NCBI GenBank assembly: GCA_963082975.1
Contig: OY720344.1
Coordinates: 94,989,228 to 95,053,227 of the forward strand
Direction: 5' to 3'
DNA: 64,000 nucleotides
DNA from: Labia minor
Lineage: Eukaryota; Arthropoda; Insecta; Dermaptera; Spongiphoridae
The first letter of the stretch is position 1; every line of letters starts with the position of its first letter. Shown here piece after piece: positions 1-13,920 of the stretch. A program made the position numbers and the translations under genes. The notes beneath the pieces were generated by a model. That model saw only the letters and a program-made list of their open reading frames with translations, was not told where the DNA came from and ran no database searches.

Positions 1-719
1 TAATTTTTCTGAAACCCCATAGGTACTGACATTACAAACAAGAGATATGATTTGAAGAAAATTTTCTATAACGTAAAACGTGGGGCGCAACTATGGCTAA
101 AATATTCTGTATCGTATAAAAATTTATAAATAAATGTTATTAGGTACAAATTAATAGGATAAATGAATTCATATTTTAATTAGCTTCAAAAAGTAAAGCT
201 TATAACTTATCGAAATTTTTAAAAGAGGTAAATTTAATTTATGAAAAGATTACCTTTAGATTACTAATAATATTCACTTTTAAAAAATTCTGATAAAAAA
301 TGACATCCTAACAATATTCTGGTAAATAATATAAGAAATTTAACTTGAAGAAATCTAAAACTAAATTTTGCTACTGCAAAACTTCTAGCAAATATTTAAT
401 ATTTATGTTAATAAAATTTCTAAAGTGTAAATTGAAGATGTTTATTTAATATTAAGGAATTAATTTTCCAAAAAAAATTTACATTAATAAAAGTATTCTG
501 TTGGATTACTAATAATATTCCCTTTTACAAAAAGTCTGGTAAAAAATATAAAACTTAAAATATAAATCCATGGATATTGAAATAAATTAATCAAAGAAAT
601 TATATTGCATTTAAAAAATTTATTATTATTTGCGCCCCACGTTTTACGTTATAGAAAATTTTCTTCAAATCATATCTCTTGTTTGTAATGTCAGTACCTA
701 TGGGGTTTCAGAAAAATTA
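1..719. mobile_element. Non-autonomous DNA transposon with 90-bp perfect inverted ends
   Basis: Bases 1-90 and 630-719 are exact reverse complements of each other over all 90 positions. The about 540 bp between them is A+T-rich and holds no open frame of note. This is the structure of an internally deleted DNA transposon with long terminal inverted repeats. The left edge is cut by the window start, so the inverted repeat may be longer and the target duplication cannot be read. The superfamily cannot be assigned because no transposase is present. The perfect match of the two ends suggests recent activity or recent gene conversion. Confidence 0.8.
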
Positions 720-1144
720 TTTTCTTCTTTTTAGTGCGTTAAAAACGTGGTTTTTTAAAAAAGTTTTTTTTTTATATAAAGTATTATTTTCTACTTTTTA
801 GTCTTCATATATTGCAATCGATTTCACTTGACCTATACTACTTTTAAGTTTTTTGATTGACTTTAATAGTCATGAAATACTATTATCCTGAAAGTAATAA
901 ATTTAAATTGAATTATAAAGAGAAATTTTTAAATTTGTCATATTTTAATTCTTTATTGCCTAAAACTCATCATAAATTTAAATTTTGTTTTCTAAATTAC
1001 AGTACAAAACATTAATATACCTTCTTTCAAATTTATTTACATTTTAAATATTATACATATTATATTATTCTTTTAACGGGTTTTTAACGGTTTTTTTCAA
1101 ATTTAAATATTTACACTTTTTGTTTTGATTTTCCCATACAAAAT
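720..1144. other. AT-rich spacer, nothing recognised
   Basis: Very A+T-rich sequence with short homopolymer runs. I see no open frame, RNA gene or repeat boundary in it. Confidence 0.5.
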
Positions 1145-1352
1145 TATATTCATTAATTATGCTCTAATTAAACACTTGCAAGCTACGAATTATTATTGTA
1201 TTATTGTATTGTCATCCAGAATACATTACTCTGAAAAGTTTCAGAGCGATTGGATGACTGGAAGTGGTCGAAATTTCGATTGCAAGATTTGACCCGAACA
1301 GATAAATAAACAAACAAACAAACAAGAAAGCAAGCTAAGAAAAACGTGGTAA
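1145..1352 (+). repeat. Dispersed repeat A, copy 1
   Basis: About 200 bp that recurs in the same orientation at 2463-2660. The shared block runs from a TTAATTATGCTCTAATTAAA-like start through TCAGAGCGATTGGATGAC and ends in AAGAAAAACGTGGTAAAA. This copy carries an expanded (AAAC)n tract near 1304-1323 that is shorter in the other copy. The class is unresolved. It could be a SINE tail or a MITE fragment. Confidence 0.75.
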
Positions 1353-2462
1353 AATACACTCAGTTAGCAAGAGTGCTAATGATGACTTGGTGAGATGCAG
1401 AGAGCAAATGATAGCTGAAAGAAATTGAGGGTGGCGTTTAAGTCGAAAAAAGGTGTGTCGAAACAGGCAACCAATCAGAAGACCCGTTAAGTAAAAATAA
1501 GAAGAGGGGAGTTTGAACCTTTTTTCTACCTCCCTATTATATTTTTTCAATATTTTGATTTTATTAATTTTTTATCTCTCTTTGTAAAGACGAAATTATA
1601 ACTTTAAAATGATTTTAAATGTAATCAATCAAAAGTCAGAAATTATAATTTAAAAAAATCAAAATTCTTCATAAAAAAAAAATGGCTTTTTATTTTTTCT
1701 AATACATTTACCGTGTATATAATATATAGAGATTCTTTATTTCATTAGATTGAATATTATTTATTAGTAATTCATTTAATAAATATCTAATCGTTATTTG
1801 AAATTTATTTAATTATTATTTTAGAATTTATGATGCTTAATCCAAATTTAATTCGCAGCATGGAACATACGATCAGGACTGTCATTTAGTTGGAGGGGAG
1901 CGACCTGAACATTTTTTCAAACTTCTTATTTAAACGGATTTTAATATTTTGATTATTATTATTAATTAATGTATTATATTTGCATCCCGTCTCGTTTTTG
2001 TATTAGATATTGTATCAATATTTTTTATATTTAAAATATTTTAAAATTTTTTAATTAATTTCGAAAGAAAATTAAAAATATATTTATACAATTTTTGCTA
2101 GTATAATAAAATAAGATCTAATGAAATATATTTATTTTTATCGTCAATTCACAATGTGTCATTTATTATATTATTAATTTGTGAAATGATTACAAATTTT
2201 ATGTAAAATCCATTCTCTATTCGTTTAGATCAAAAATAATATATTTAATATTTAATATATTGAATATATTTAATACATACTAGAATCAACTCTTGAATAT
2301 TTTTTTAAACAAGCGGACTATGGACATCTGTATTATTTATTTTTAATGTTTTGACAAAGTCCCTTTTGTTGTTTTCTTCTTTTGTATTATGTATTGAGAA
2401 AGGTAAGTTTTGGAAAGGGCCTTTTGTTGTATTATTATTGTTTCTCCTTTTTAAGTTAACAA
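1353..2462. other. AT-rich spacer between the two repeat A copies
   Basis: No gene seen. Bases about 2085-2130 contain an ACAATTTTTGCTAGTATAAT stretch that resembles, in reverse, the Helitron-like 5' sequence found at 16244 and 56230. The remainder is low-complexity A+T. Confidence 0.4.
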
Positions 2463-2660
2463 AATACAAATATTCATTAATTATGCTCTAATTAAACACT
2501 TGCAAGCTACGAATGTGTTATTTTATTGTATTGTCATCCAGAATACATAACTCTGAAAAGTTTCAGAGCGATTGGATGACTGGAAGTGGTCGAAATTTCG
2601 ATTGCAAGATTTGACGCGAACAGATAAACAAGAAAGCAAGCTAAGAAAAACGTGGTAAAA
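2463..2660 (+). repeat. Dispersed repeat A, copy 2
   Basis: Direct copy of 1145-1352 with a few substitutions and a shorter (AAAC)n tract. The two copies are 1.3 kb apart in the same orientation. Confidence 0.75.
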
Positions 2661-2859
2661 AGGGATTACATGACTTTTTCTTACAGCTAATTGGTGACTC
2701 CAAGGTCGTAATTATCTATACAATGTTTATTTTTTATTATTATGCTATTAACTATATTTAATATTACAATTTCAAATTTGTAAATTAATTATTTTTTTTT
2801 TGTCTAGGAAAAGACTATATAAAATACAAACCTAGACAGGGAGGTAATTTATATTTATT

Positions 2860-3088
2860 ATTTATTGTATCAACATCGTAAAGTAATAAATAAAATATAA
2901 GAGAATAAAAATCTTTATTAAATAAAAATTTTATTACATTTCATAAATACATTTTTCTTAAAAATTTTTTATTTTTTTTTAAGAATACTGATATTACAAA
3001 TAAATTAGAAAAAAAAATAATCAATTTGTTGATAAAATAAATAATTTATGGTGGCCCTGAAAAGGGCCATTTTTTGTTGTGGTTAGGA
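2860..3088 (-). repeat. Diverged duplicate of the H2A 3' flank
   Basis: This stretch aligns with the sequence downstream of the H2A gene at about 3440-3690. It shares AAAGTAATAAATAAAATA, a TTATTACAT-CATAAATA block and the run AATCAATTTGTTGATAAAAT, and it includes a histone stem-loop. Similarity stops about 20 bp on the gene side of the stem-loop, and no H2A coding sequence follows. I read it as the tail of a lost H2A copy. Confidence 0.7.
3053..3068 (-). terminator. Orphan histone 3' stem-loop
   Basis: On the minus strand this reads GGCCCTTTTCAGGGCC, a perfect 6-bp stem with a 4-base loop, identical to the stem-loops behind the eight histone genes. No histone coding sequence lies upstream of it on its strand before the next stem-loop at 3661. 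It therefore looks like a relic of a deleted gene rather than a working 3' end. Confidence 0.85.
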
Positions 3089-3660
3089 GTGAAATATAAA
3101 TTAGAAAAAATTTTTGTAAAAAACAAAAGTATGTATCTTATAAGTAACTTGTTTTTCATAATATCTGATCCGATGAATTTATTTTGTCAAGTTATAGCTT
3201 AAAAAAGTAAAAGAAGTACTATATTGAATATTTAATATGATACACTTTTATATAAGAAAGAAAAATTGAGTATCTAATAATAATTTTAAAAATTTAATAT
3301 ATATTCGTTAATTATAAAAATTAATATCAATAAGAGGTTATTTTTTTTAAATAAAATTAAATTAAATTTACGTAAAAAAATTTAAATAAAAAAAAAAAAA
3401 AAAATTGTGAATATAAAAACAATTAATTGCATAAATATTATAAAGAGAATTTTTTTTTTTTTTATTGTATGAAACTTATTTTCTATCATAAAGTAATAAA
3501 TAAAATAAAAGTGAGAAGAAAAATCTTTACATTATTTTATTACATATCATAAATAAATTTATCCTAAATTTTTTTTTCCCTTATGATTACTAATAATTCA
3601 AATAAATTAGAAATAAAAAAAAAAATAATCAATTTGTTGATAAAATAAATAATTTATGGT

Positions 3661-3676
3661 GGCCCTGAAAAGGGCC
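3661..3676 (-). terminator. Histone 3' stem-loop of left H2A
   Basis: Reads GGCCCTTTTCAGGGCC on the minus strand, 34 bases after the H2A stop codon. This is the stem-loop bound by SLBP in non-polyadenylated histone mRNAs. A TTATCAACAA element lies shortly after it, at the place where a U7-pairing element would be expected. Confidence 0.95.
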
Positions 3677-3710
3677 GTTTTTTTTTGTTGTTGGTTTTTT
3701 AGAAAAAAAA

Positions 3711-4346
<636 letters not shown>

Positions 4347-4718
4347 ATGCCCCCAAAGACTAGTGGTAAAGCTGCCAAAAAGGCCGGCAAGGCACAAAAG
4401 AATATCACCAAAGGTGATAAGAAGAAGAAACGTAAAAGGAAGGAATCTTATGCTATCTACATTTATAAAGTATTGAAACAAGTTCATCCTGATACGGGAA
4501 TTTCATCGAAAGCCATGAGTATCATGAACAGTTTTGTTAATGATATTTTTGAACGTATTGCTGCTGAAGCATCTCGTCTTGCTCATTATAATAAACGTTC
4601 TACAATTACCAGCCGGGAAATTCAAACTGCTGTACGTCTTTTGTTGCCTGGTGAATTGGCTAAACACGCCGTATCTGAAGGCACTAAGGCTGTTACCAAA
4701 TACACTTCATCCAAATAA
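4347..4718 (+). CDS. H2B: Histone H2B (left copy)
   Basis: Core nucleosome histone of 123 residues, partner of H2A. The basic tail [20 protein letters not shown] is followed by a [10 protein letters not shown] patch. The histone fold runs from about residue 35 ([18 protein letters not shown]) to about 100. The C-terminal helix ends AVTKYTSSK and contains the conserved ubiquitylation lysine K118. The sequence is close to the insect H2B consensus. The gene is intronless, starts at the first ATG after the TATA box, and ends 53 bases before its stem-loop. The protein is identical to the copy at 7958-8329. Confidence 0.98.
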   Translation: MPPKTSGKAAKKAGKAQKNITKGDKKKKRKRKESYAIYIYKVLKQVHPDTGISSKAMSIMNSFVNDIFERIAAEASRLAHYNKRSTITSREIQTAVRLLLPGELAKHAVSEGTKAVTKYTSSK

Positions 4719-4771
4719 ATTCATTTCCATCTCAATTTTTTTTTAATTTTTTTTTTAAATGCAAAATAAAC

Positions 4772-4787
4772 GGCCCTTTTCAGGGCC
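4772..4787 (+). terminator. Histone 3' stem-loop of left H2B
   Basis: GGCCCTTTTCAGGGCC, followed by ACC and then a TTATCAACAA element at 4804-4813, 16 bases downstream. The flank matches the inverted copy at 7863-7904. Confidence 0.95.
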
Positions 4788-4862
4788 ACCCAAAATAATT
4801 ATTTTATCAACAATTTATATTTTTTTCTAAATTATTTTTTATACATATACACTTTATTATCT

Positions 4863-6194
4863 ATCTCTCAATGATTGAAATAAACTTCACAAAAATCCTT
4901 TATTACATAGATTCTTCAATAAAATATATTCATCACCATTACTAATGCATTCATTCTTAATAAAATAAAATAGTGTTTCTCAACATAAGATTATTTCAAT
5001 TTTTTCATGTATATTTTACCGCTTTTTTGCCGATGTGCTCTCAACCTCATGCCCTAATAAAATTAAAATATAAGACAAAAATAAAATGTAATTTAATATA
5101 GAAATAGTTTTTGTTTTTAATTTTTTGTTATATTATATTAAATTACAATATTGAATTTAGTTCCATTTATTTTTAAATTTTATCATTTCATTATATTAAA
5201 AATACCGCCAAAACTTTAAAAGAAAGATCATCAAAAACATTTCTAGAATTCTTTTATATATAAAATTTTTAATTTTAATACAAATTTATTTAATACAATA
5301 CAAAACATTATTTATTAGGATAAATTTTAACTTACTACAAAATATATTTTTAAATAATAATATTATTAACAAGCTAATGATTGTTTAATTTTTATTATAA
5401 AAGATATTATGTTTTTATATTTATAAAGTTAATAATTAATAAATTCAACTTTTAAATAATTAATTATGATTTAATTTTTGAAACATTTTAATCCTACAAA
5501 CAAATACTTAATTTTTTTGTATATTTATTTAATAATACTCCTAGACAATTATTCTCAGTGATAATAAAGATAAAGAATTCGGATGCAATTTGCTTAATAA
5601 CTGTACTCTGTACATGAAGTTGTCTATGTATTAATATCTCTTCAAATAATTATTCCTTTAAATTTACAAATAATAAAGATATACAAGATAGAGAGATATA
5701 TCTAATTTATAAAATATATCAAGATATTTAAATATATATATATTATTATAGATTAGAATCTCAAATATAGAGAATAATAAAGAAGAAAAATATTTAATTA
5801 TATCTGTAAATAAATGAAACAATAAATTTATAATTTAGAGATAGAGAATATTTGCTAAAAATCTAAAGAATAAAATAACTAATTATTTTGAAAAAAGGAT
5901 GCTAAATTAATAAATACATTTAACTATTAAATTGATTAATAGAAAGAAATTCTTGTGTTTATTTTTATAATAAGAATTTTACAACTGAGATGAAAAGTTT
6001 AAAATAAATTATCAATTAAAATTAAAATGGTTTAATTAAGATATGAAATAAAAAGAGATCAGAAGAATGAAATTTAGATAATATATATATATGTATATAA
6101 ATTGAATAATTCATAATAAAATGAATAAACAAAATAATAGATTTATTTTAATTATAAAAATTATTCGTAAGTAATATTATTTTTTTTCACCCAA
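4863..6194. other. AT-rich spacer between histone modules
   Basis: No gene seen. It holds only A+T-rich unique-looking sequence and short AT microsatellites (for example near 5730-5745 and 6080-6100). Confidence 0.5.
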
Positions 6195-6431
6195 GTAAAA
6201 TAAAAGTAGGTAGTGGGGGTATTCATAATGATTAATTATGAGTTGTGATTTAATAATAATATATAAGGATTGGAATTATTAGAATATGGTAATAATTTTT
6301 TATATTGTATAATTAATTTAATTTTTTAATAAAATATGTGAGTTTGTGTGATTTATTAATATTTTGTTAAATAAATATATTTGACTTTGGATATAATGGT
6401 ATAGTGGTGGGGATGAGAAATCTTGTCAGCC

Positions 6432-6866
<435 letters not shown>

Positions 6867-6916
6867 ATTTAACTACTAATTATTTAATCATCGATTTCTA
6901 TACAAAAAAAAAAAAC

Positions 6917-6932
6917 GGCCCTTTTCAGGGCC
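6917..6932 (+). terminator. Histone 3' stem-loop of left H4
   Basis: GGCCCTTTTCAGGGCC, followed 15 bases later by TTATTAACAA (6948-6957), a one-base variant of the TTATCAACAA element after H2A and H2B. Confidence 0.95.
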
Positions 6933-7015
6933 ACCAAATATCATATTTTATTAACAAGACATAATATTTTTTATTTTTTTTTTTTTATAAAAAATCTTTT
7001 TATTAATTTTATCTA

Positions 7016-7813
7016 TATATTATAAATTAAATTTATATTTTATAACCTTACTAACAAGAAAGTGTGTTCTATATTTTGTATTTTTATTTTAAATTAATAT
7101 AAATTTTATTAAAATAAATAAATAAATTAGTCAAATAATATTTATTTATTTTATATATATATATAAATTTATTTGGAAATAATTAATTGATTTTTTTTTT
7201 AAATTCTTATATGGTATTTACCCTATAATTGTATGTGTTGATCTATTAAATACTATCTTAAATATATATATATATATTCTAAAATATAAATAAATAAGTA
7301 ATATTTTTTAACATCTCATGGTTTAAGTTAAAGAAAACAAAAAAATTGGCAATTTAATAAATATATATATAGGAAGAAAAACATTTCAAAAGTTGCAAAG
7401 AAATGCAATTATTAATCTCTCTAGGCACAGTGATTTCTTGTCAAATTATTTATGTTTAATCCAAAAATAATGTATAGTACTTCAGAGATAAAGAAAATTG
7501 CTGTACAATAAGTAATAGAGGCGAAAAATACATAAATGTAGAAAGTAGATCGAAAGTTTTAATTTGTAATCTTGGTTCAGAAATCAAATTTATAAATATT
7601 TTTTTTTAATTATTTAAGAAAATATAGAAAAAACTTAGAAATTTTATTAAAACATTAAATTAATTTGAAAACAGATACAATTATTGCTTTGTTATGAGAA
7701 ACAAACTATCCTTAATTATTGTTAAATAATAACTAAAACAAATGTTTAAGAAGACACCCACCAGAAAAGATTATTAAATAATAAATAAGTTAATAAGATT
7801 TATTTATGAAGAT
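7016..7813. other. AT-rich spacer containing the array reversal point
   Basis: No gene seen. Inverted similarity to the right-hand unit ends on both sides of this stretch, so the junction between oppositely oriented histone units must lie in it. AT microsatellites occur near 7155 and 7265. Confidence 0.5.
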
Positions 7814-7888
7814 AATAAAATAAGTGTATATGTATAAATAATAATTTAGAAAAAAATATAAATTGTTGATAAAATAATTATTTTGGGT

Positions 7889-7904
7889 GGCCCTGAAAAG
7901 GGCC
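7889..7904 (-). terminator. Histone 3' stem-loop of right H2B
   Basis: GGCCCTTTTCAGGGCC on the minus strand. The TTATCAACAA element lies at 7863-7872 on the same strand. Confidence 0.95.
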
Positions 7905-7957
7905 GTTTATTTTGCATTTAAAAAAAAAATTAAAAAAAAATTGAGATGGAAATGAAT

Positions 7958-8329
7958 TTATTTGGATGAAGTGTATTTGGTAACAGCCTTAGTGCCTTCA
8001 GATACGGCGTGTTTAGCCAATTCACCAGGCAACAAAAGACGTACAGCAGTTTGAATTTCCCGGCTGGTAATTGTAGAACGTTTATTATAATGAGCAAGAC
8101 GAGATGCTTCAGCAGCAATACGTTCAAAAATATCATTAACAAAACTGTTCATGATACTCATGGCTTTCGATGAAATTCCCGTATCAGGATGAACTTGTTT
8201 CAATACTTTATAAATGTAGATAGCATAAGATTCCTTCCTTTTACGTTTCTTCTTCTTATCACCTTTGGTGATATTCTTTTGTGCCTTGCCGGCCTTTTTG
8301 GCAGCTTTACCACTAGTCTTTGGGGGCAT
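7958..8329 (-). CDS. H2B: Histone H2B (right copy)
   Basis: Encodes the same 123 residues as the gene at 4347-4718. It forms the outer end of the complete five-gene unit and is divergent from H2A with the same 261-bp spacing. The nucleotide match to the left copy extends through the coding region, the 5' leader and the 3' flank. This points to recent duplication or ongoing gene conversion rather than protein-level selection alone. Confidence 0.98.
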   Translation of the reverse strand: MPPKTSGKAAKKAGKAQKNITKGDKKKKRKRKESYAIYIYKVLKQVHPDTGISSKAMSIMNSFVNDIFERIAAEASRLAHYNKRSTITSREIQTAVRLLLPGELAKHAVSEGTKAVTKYTSSK

Positions 8330-8965
<636 letters not shown>

Positions 8966-8999
8966 TTTTTTTTCTAAAAAACCAACAACAAAAAAAAAC

Positions 9000-9015
9000 G
9001 GCCCTTTTCAGGGCC
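9000..9015 (+). terminator. Histone 3' stem-loop of right H2A
   Basis: GGCCCTTTTCAGGGCC with TTATCAACAA at 9033-9042, 17 bases downstream. Confidence 0.95.
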
Positions 9016-9566
9016 ACCATAAATTATTTATTTTATCAACAAATTGATTATTTTTTTTTTTATTTCTAATTTATTTGAATTATTAGTAATCATAAGGGAA
9101 AAAAAAATTTAGGATAAATTTATTTATGATATGTAATAAAATAATGTAAAGATTTTTCTTCTCACTTTTATTTTATTTATTACTTTATGATAGAAAATAA
9201 GTTTCATACAATAAAAAAAAAAAAAATTCTCTTTATAATATTTATGCAATTAATTGTTTTTATATTCACAATTTTTTTTTTTTTTTTTTATTTAAATTTT
9301 TTTACGTAAATTTAATTTAATTTTTATTTAAAAAAAATAACATCTTATTGATATTAATTTTTATAATTAACGAATATATATTAAATTTTTAAAATTATTA
9401 TTAGATACTCAATTTTTCTTTCTTATATAAAAGTGTATCATATTAAATATTCAATATAGTACTTCTTTTACTTTTTTAAGCTATAACTTGACAAAATAAA
9501 TTCATCGGATCAGATATTATGAAAAACAAGTTACTTATAAGATACATACTTTTGTTTTTTACAAAA

Positions 9567-9879
9567 TAAGACATCAAAAATTACACCAATTATTTTATTA
9601 TTATTTAAAAAACTACTATAGATAGCAAAAAAAAAAAATAATGTTGCTTATATAAATTAAAATTTATTTATGATATGTAATAAAATTTGTAAAGATTTTC
9701 TTTCTCTTCACAAGTTATTTATTTCTTAATGATAGGATAAAAAGAATAAATAAATTACTTCTAGTCTATTATTTATATTATTATTAGTTTATCAAGATTC
9801 TTCTTCTTCTTCTTCTTCTTAGAAGAGATAGATTGCTATAAAAATATGTTTGTGTTAATATAAGAATAAAATTGAAGGT
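9567..9879. other. H2A-H3 convergent spacer with (CTT)n
   Basis: A+T-rich sequence between the convergent H2A and H3 3' ends, with a short (TTC/CTT)n microsatellite at about 9797-9820. It also repeats in weaker form the AATTTATTTATGATATGTAATAAAAT block found after H2A, which suggests an old duplication of 3' flanking DNA. Confidence 0.5.
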
Positions 9880-9895
9880 GGCCCTGAAAAGGGCC
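9880..9895 (-). terminator. Histone 3' stem-loop of H3
   Basis: GGCCCTTTTCAGGGCC on the minus strand, 31 bases after the H3 stop. The downstream sequence on that strand has TATATTAACACAA, a looser match to the element seen after H2A, H2B and H4. Confidence 0.95.
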
Positions 9896-9926
9896 GTTTT
9901 GTTTTGGGGATAAAAAAAATATATAT

Positions 9927-11097
<1,171 letters not shown>

Positions 11098-11823
11098 ATG
11101 GCTGACACTGCTACTAATGCTGTTTCTAATAATGAAACACCAACTACACCGACAACTCCTAAAAAGGCCAAGGCAGCAAAGTCTCCTGTTAAGAAGACCC
11201 AAGCTAAAAAATCGACTCATCCTAAAACATCGGAGATGGTTTTTAATGCCATTAAAGAGTTGAAAGAGCGCAATGGATCATCATTGCAGGCAATCAAGAA
11301 ACATATTGCTGCTACTTATAAAGTGGATACGGATAAATTGGGTATTTTTATTCGGAAATATTTAAAAAGTGCAGTTACTTCTGGTGAATTGATGCAAACA
11401 AAAGGCAAAGGTGCATCTGGATCTTTTAAAATTGCAACTGCCGAAAAGAAAACTTCTAGTAAAACTTCAAGTGCTACTAGTGGAAGTAGTACAATAAAAA
11501 GTACTAAGAAGAAGGTTGTTAAAAAAGATGCCAAAGTGGCAGCATCACCCAAGAAGAAGACAAGCGCAACAACAAAAAAAGTTGTTGCTGGACAAAAGAA
11601 ATCTGTCAAAAGTACTACAACTAAAAAAGAGAAAACAACCACACCTAAAAAAGCTGCATCTGCTAAAAAATCGGTCAAGAAAACAACCACCAAACCTGCA
11701 ATTGCGCCAAAAGAGAAAAAATCAGCAAACAAATTGCCTACAGCAAAAAAAGCTAAAACACCAAAAGTGAAAAAGGCTCCAGCATCCAAACCTAAAAAAG
11801 CCACTACACCAAAAAAGAAATAA
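11098..11823 (+). CDS. H1: Linker histone H1
   Basis: Linker histone of 241 residues that binds DNA at the nucleosome entry and exit site. A Thr/Pro/Lys-rich N-terminal arm contains an SPVKK motif at about 29-33. The winged-helix H15 domain covers about residues 40-112 ([18 protein letters not shown] to [10 protein letters not shown]). The rest is a Lys/Ala/Ser/Thr-rich C-terminal tail with further SPKKK and TPKK motifs. The start follows CAACA at the first ATG downstream of the TATA box. H1 sits inside the unit, between H3 and H4, convergent with H4. Open frames on the other strand and in the +1 frame are shadows of its repetitive lysine codons. Confidence 0.97.
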   Translation: MADTATNAVSNNETPTTPTTPKKAKAAKSPVKKTQAKKSTHPKTSEMVFNAIKELKERNGSSLQAIKKHIAATYKVDTDKLGIFIRKYLKSAVTSGELMQTKGKGASGSFKIATAEKKTSSKTSSATSGSSTIKSTKKKVVKKDAKVAASPKKKTSATTKKVVAGQKKSVKSTTTKKEKTTTPKKAASAKKSVKKTTTKPAIAPKEKKSANKLPTAKKAKTPKVKKAPASKPKKATTPKKK

Positions 11824-11879
11824 ATTCTTATTTCATTCATTCTCATTACTTTTATTTCTCTTAATTATATATATATAAC

Positions 11880-11895
11880 GGCCCTTTTCAGGGCC
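11880..11895 (+). terminator. Histone 3' stem-loop of H1
   Basis: GGCCCTTTTCAGGGCC, 56 bases after the H1 stop, so H1 uses the same non-polyadenylated 3' end as the core histones. The downstream element is diverged (ACTATATCAATAAATG). Confidence 0.95.
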
Positions 11896-12539
11896 ACCAC
11901 CAATATATTAACTATATCAATAAATGCACTTTAATTTTTGTTTTTTCTCACAATTTTTATTAAAAATTATTAAATTATTAAAATTGTTAGAAACGTCAGA
12001 ATTTATAATATTAAAATATCTATCATTACATCATCTGATGTATTTATTTCTAGCAATTTACAAAATTTAAGTATTAATATTTTTTTAGAATTAATTTAAG
12101 TATATTAATTGTAATATTTTTAATTAGAGCAATTATTATAGGTATTTTTATTTATAAAAATAAAAAGACGAATCTATTATTTTTAATTCAAATATTTATT
12201 AACTATACTGGAGGATAAAAAAAGAAAAGAAATGAATAAATAGATAAGAGAGACAATCTTATATTATCTACACACACACACACAATGTTCCGATTTTAAA
12301 TTTATTTCTATTTTTTGTACGAAATTTGTATATTTAATCACACAAATATAGACTTATTTATTTTTCGACATAATCTCAATGTGAGGTAGAAGAGAAAAAT
12401 TTGGTTTTTCATTAATTTTCTATCAATTATTTCTAATATATTTAACAAAAATAAATATTATATATCAATGTTTTATTTATTGAAAAAATATAAATTAATT
12501 TAAAATACAAAATTAGAATACTTACTAATTATTATTATA
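11896..12539. other. H1-H4 convergent spacer
   Basis: A+T-rich sequence with a short (CA)n near 12271-12284. No gene seen. Confidence 0.5.
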
Positions 12540-12625
12540 ATAATAAATATAATTAATAAAAATGAAATTAAAAGATTTTTCATAAAAAAAATATAATGTC
12601 TTGTTAATAAAATATAATATTGGGT

Positions 12626-12641
12626 GGCCCTGAAAAGGGCC
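12626..12641 (-). terminator. Histone 3' stem-loop of right H4
   Basis: GGCCCTTTTCAGGGCC on the minus strand, followed by a TTATTAACAA element on that strand as in the left H4 copy. Confidence 0.95.
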
Positions 12642-12693
12642 GTTTTTTTGTTTTTTGTATAGAAATCGATGATTAAATAATTAGTAATTAAAT

Positions 12694-13035
<342 letters not shown>

Positions 13036-13096
13036 TCAAACAATGTGTCCAAGACGACAATCTCAACTAATATAACTTGTGTTGCCAAGCCTTCTC

Positions 13097-13129
13097 TTTT
13101 ATATATAAACTCCTCCACCTTCAACCAAT
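13097..13129 (-). promoter_or_regulatory. H4 promoter elements (right)
   Basis: On the minus strand there is a TTTATATATAAAA box (13097-13109). A CCAAT pentamer, read on plus at 13125-13129, has the same spacing as the left copy. Confidence 0.8.
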
Positions 13130-13368
13130 GGCTGACAGGATTCTCATCCCCACCACTATACCATTATATCCAAAGTCAAATATATTTATTTAACAAAATA
13201 TTAATAAATCACACAAACTCACATATTTTATTAAAAAATTAAATTAATTATACAATATAAAAAATTATTACCTTATTCTAATAATTCCAATCATTATATA
13301 TTATTATTAAATCACAACTCATAATATTAATCATTATGAATACCCCCACTACCTACTTTTATTTTACA

Positions 13369-13840
13369 TGGGGGGAAAAAAAAAATATTACTTTTCTTAT
13401 TATTCATTTATTTTTAATTTTATAAAAATATTATATATTACTCACTAACTTAAAATTAATTTCTTTTACTAGATTTATTTTATTTCATTATTTATACATA
13501 TTTTTCTTATCGTTTTTTCAAATTCTTCTCTACATGATTACATGAATTTCGCAAATAATTGATCTTGTCTTGAATTTAAATAAAATAAGTAAAAATCACT
13601 TAATATTATTAAGGAAATAATTGATTGATTGTTAAAAAATAATATAAGTTATTAGTATATTATTTTTATTTTTTTTTATTTTTTAATAATATATATCAGT
13701 TACTTAATTTTTAAATTCATTAAAGCCTTTAGAAATGAATTTCAATACAGAATAAAAGAAAAAAATATTTATAACAAAATATTCAAAATAAATAGATCAG
13801 AATTAAATTAAAATAAATAGATATTTTATAGAAGTAGTTA
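13369..13840. other. AT-rich spacer after the histone array
   Basis: No gene or repeat boundary recognised. Confidence 0.5.
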
Positions 13841-13920
13841 AAGTGACCACACGTCCCGAATTTGGCGGGGCAGTCTCGATTTTTGATGTACTGTCCCCGG
13901 TACCGCCGATTTTTAAAAAT
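13841..13920. mobile_element. Possible hAT terminal fragment
   Basis: The sequence AAAGTGACCACACGTCCCG and the following GGCGGGGCAGTCTCGATTTT are G+C-rich for this window. They resemble the GTGACCA-ACGTCCCG ends of some hAT elements as I remember them. I see no matching opposite end or target duplication, so this is tentative. Confidence 0.3.

Noticed and set aside
4534..4746. 70-residue frame inside H2B, repeated at 7930-8142
   Set aside because: An out-of-frame shadow of H2B, present twice only because the gene is present twice.
11316..11846. 176-residue open frame antisense to H1
   Set aside because: It lies entirely on the reverse of the lysine-rich H1 tail. Its Phe/Leu-rich product is the expected antisense reading of AAA/AAG codons.
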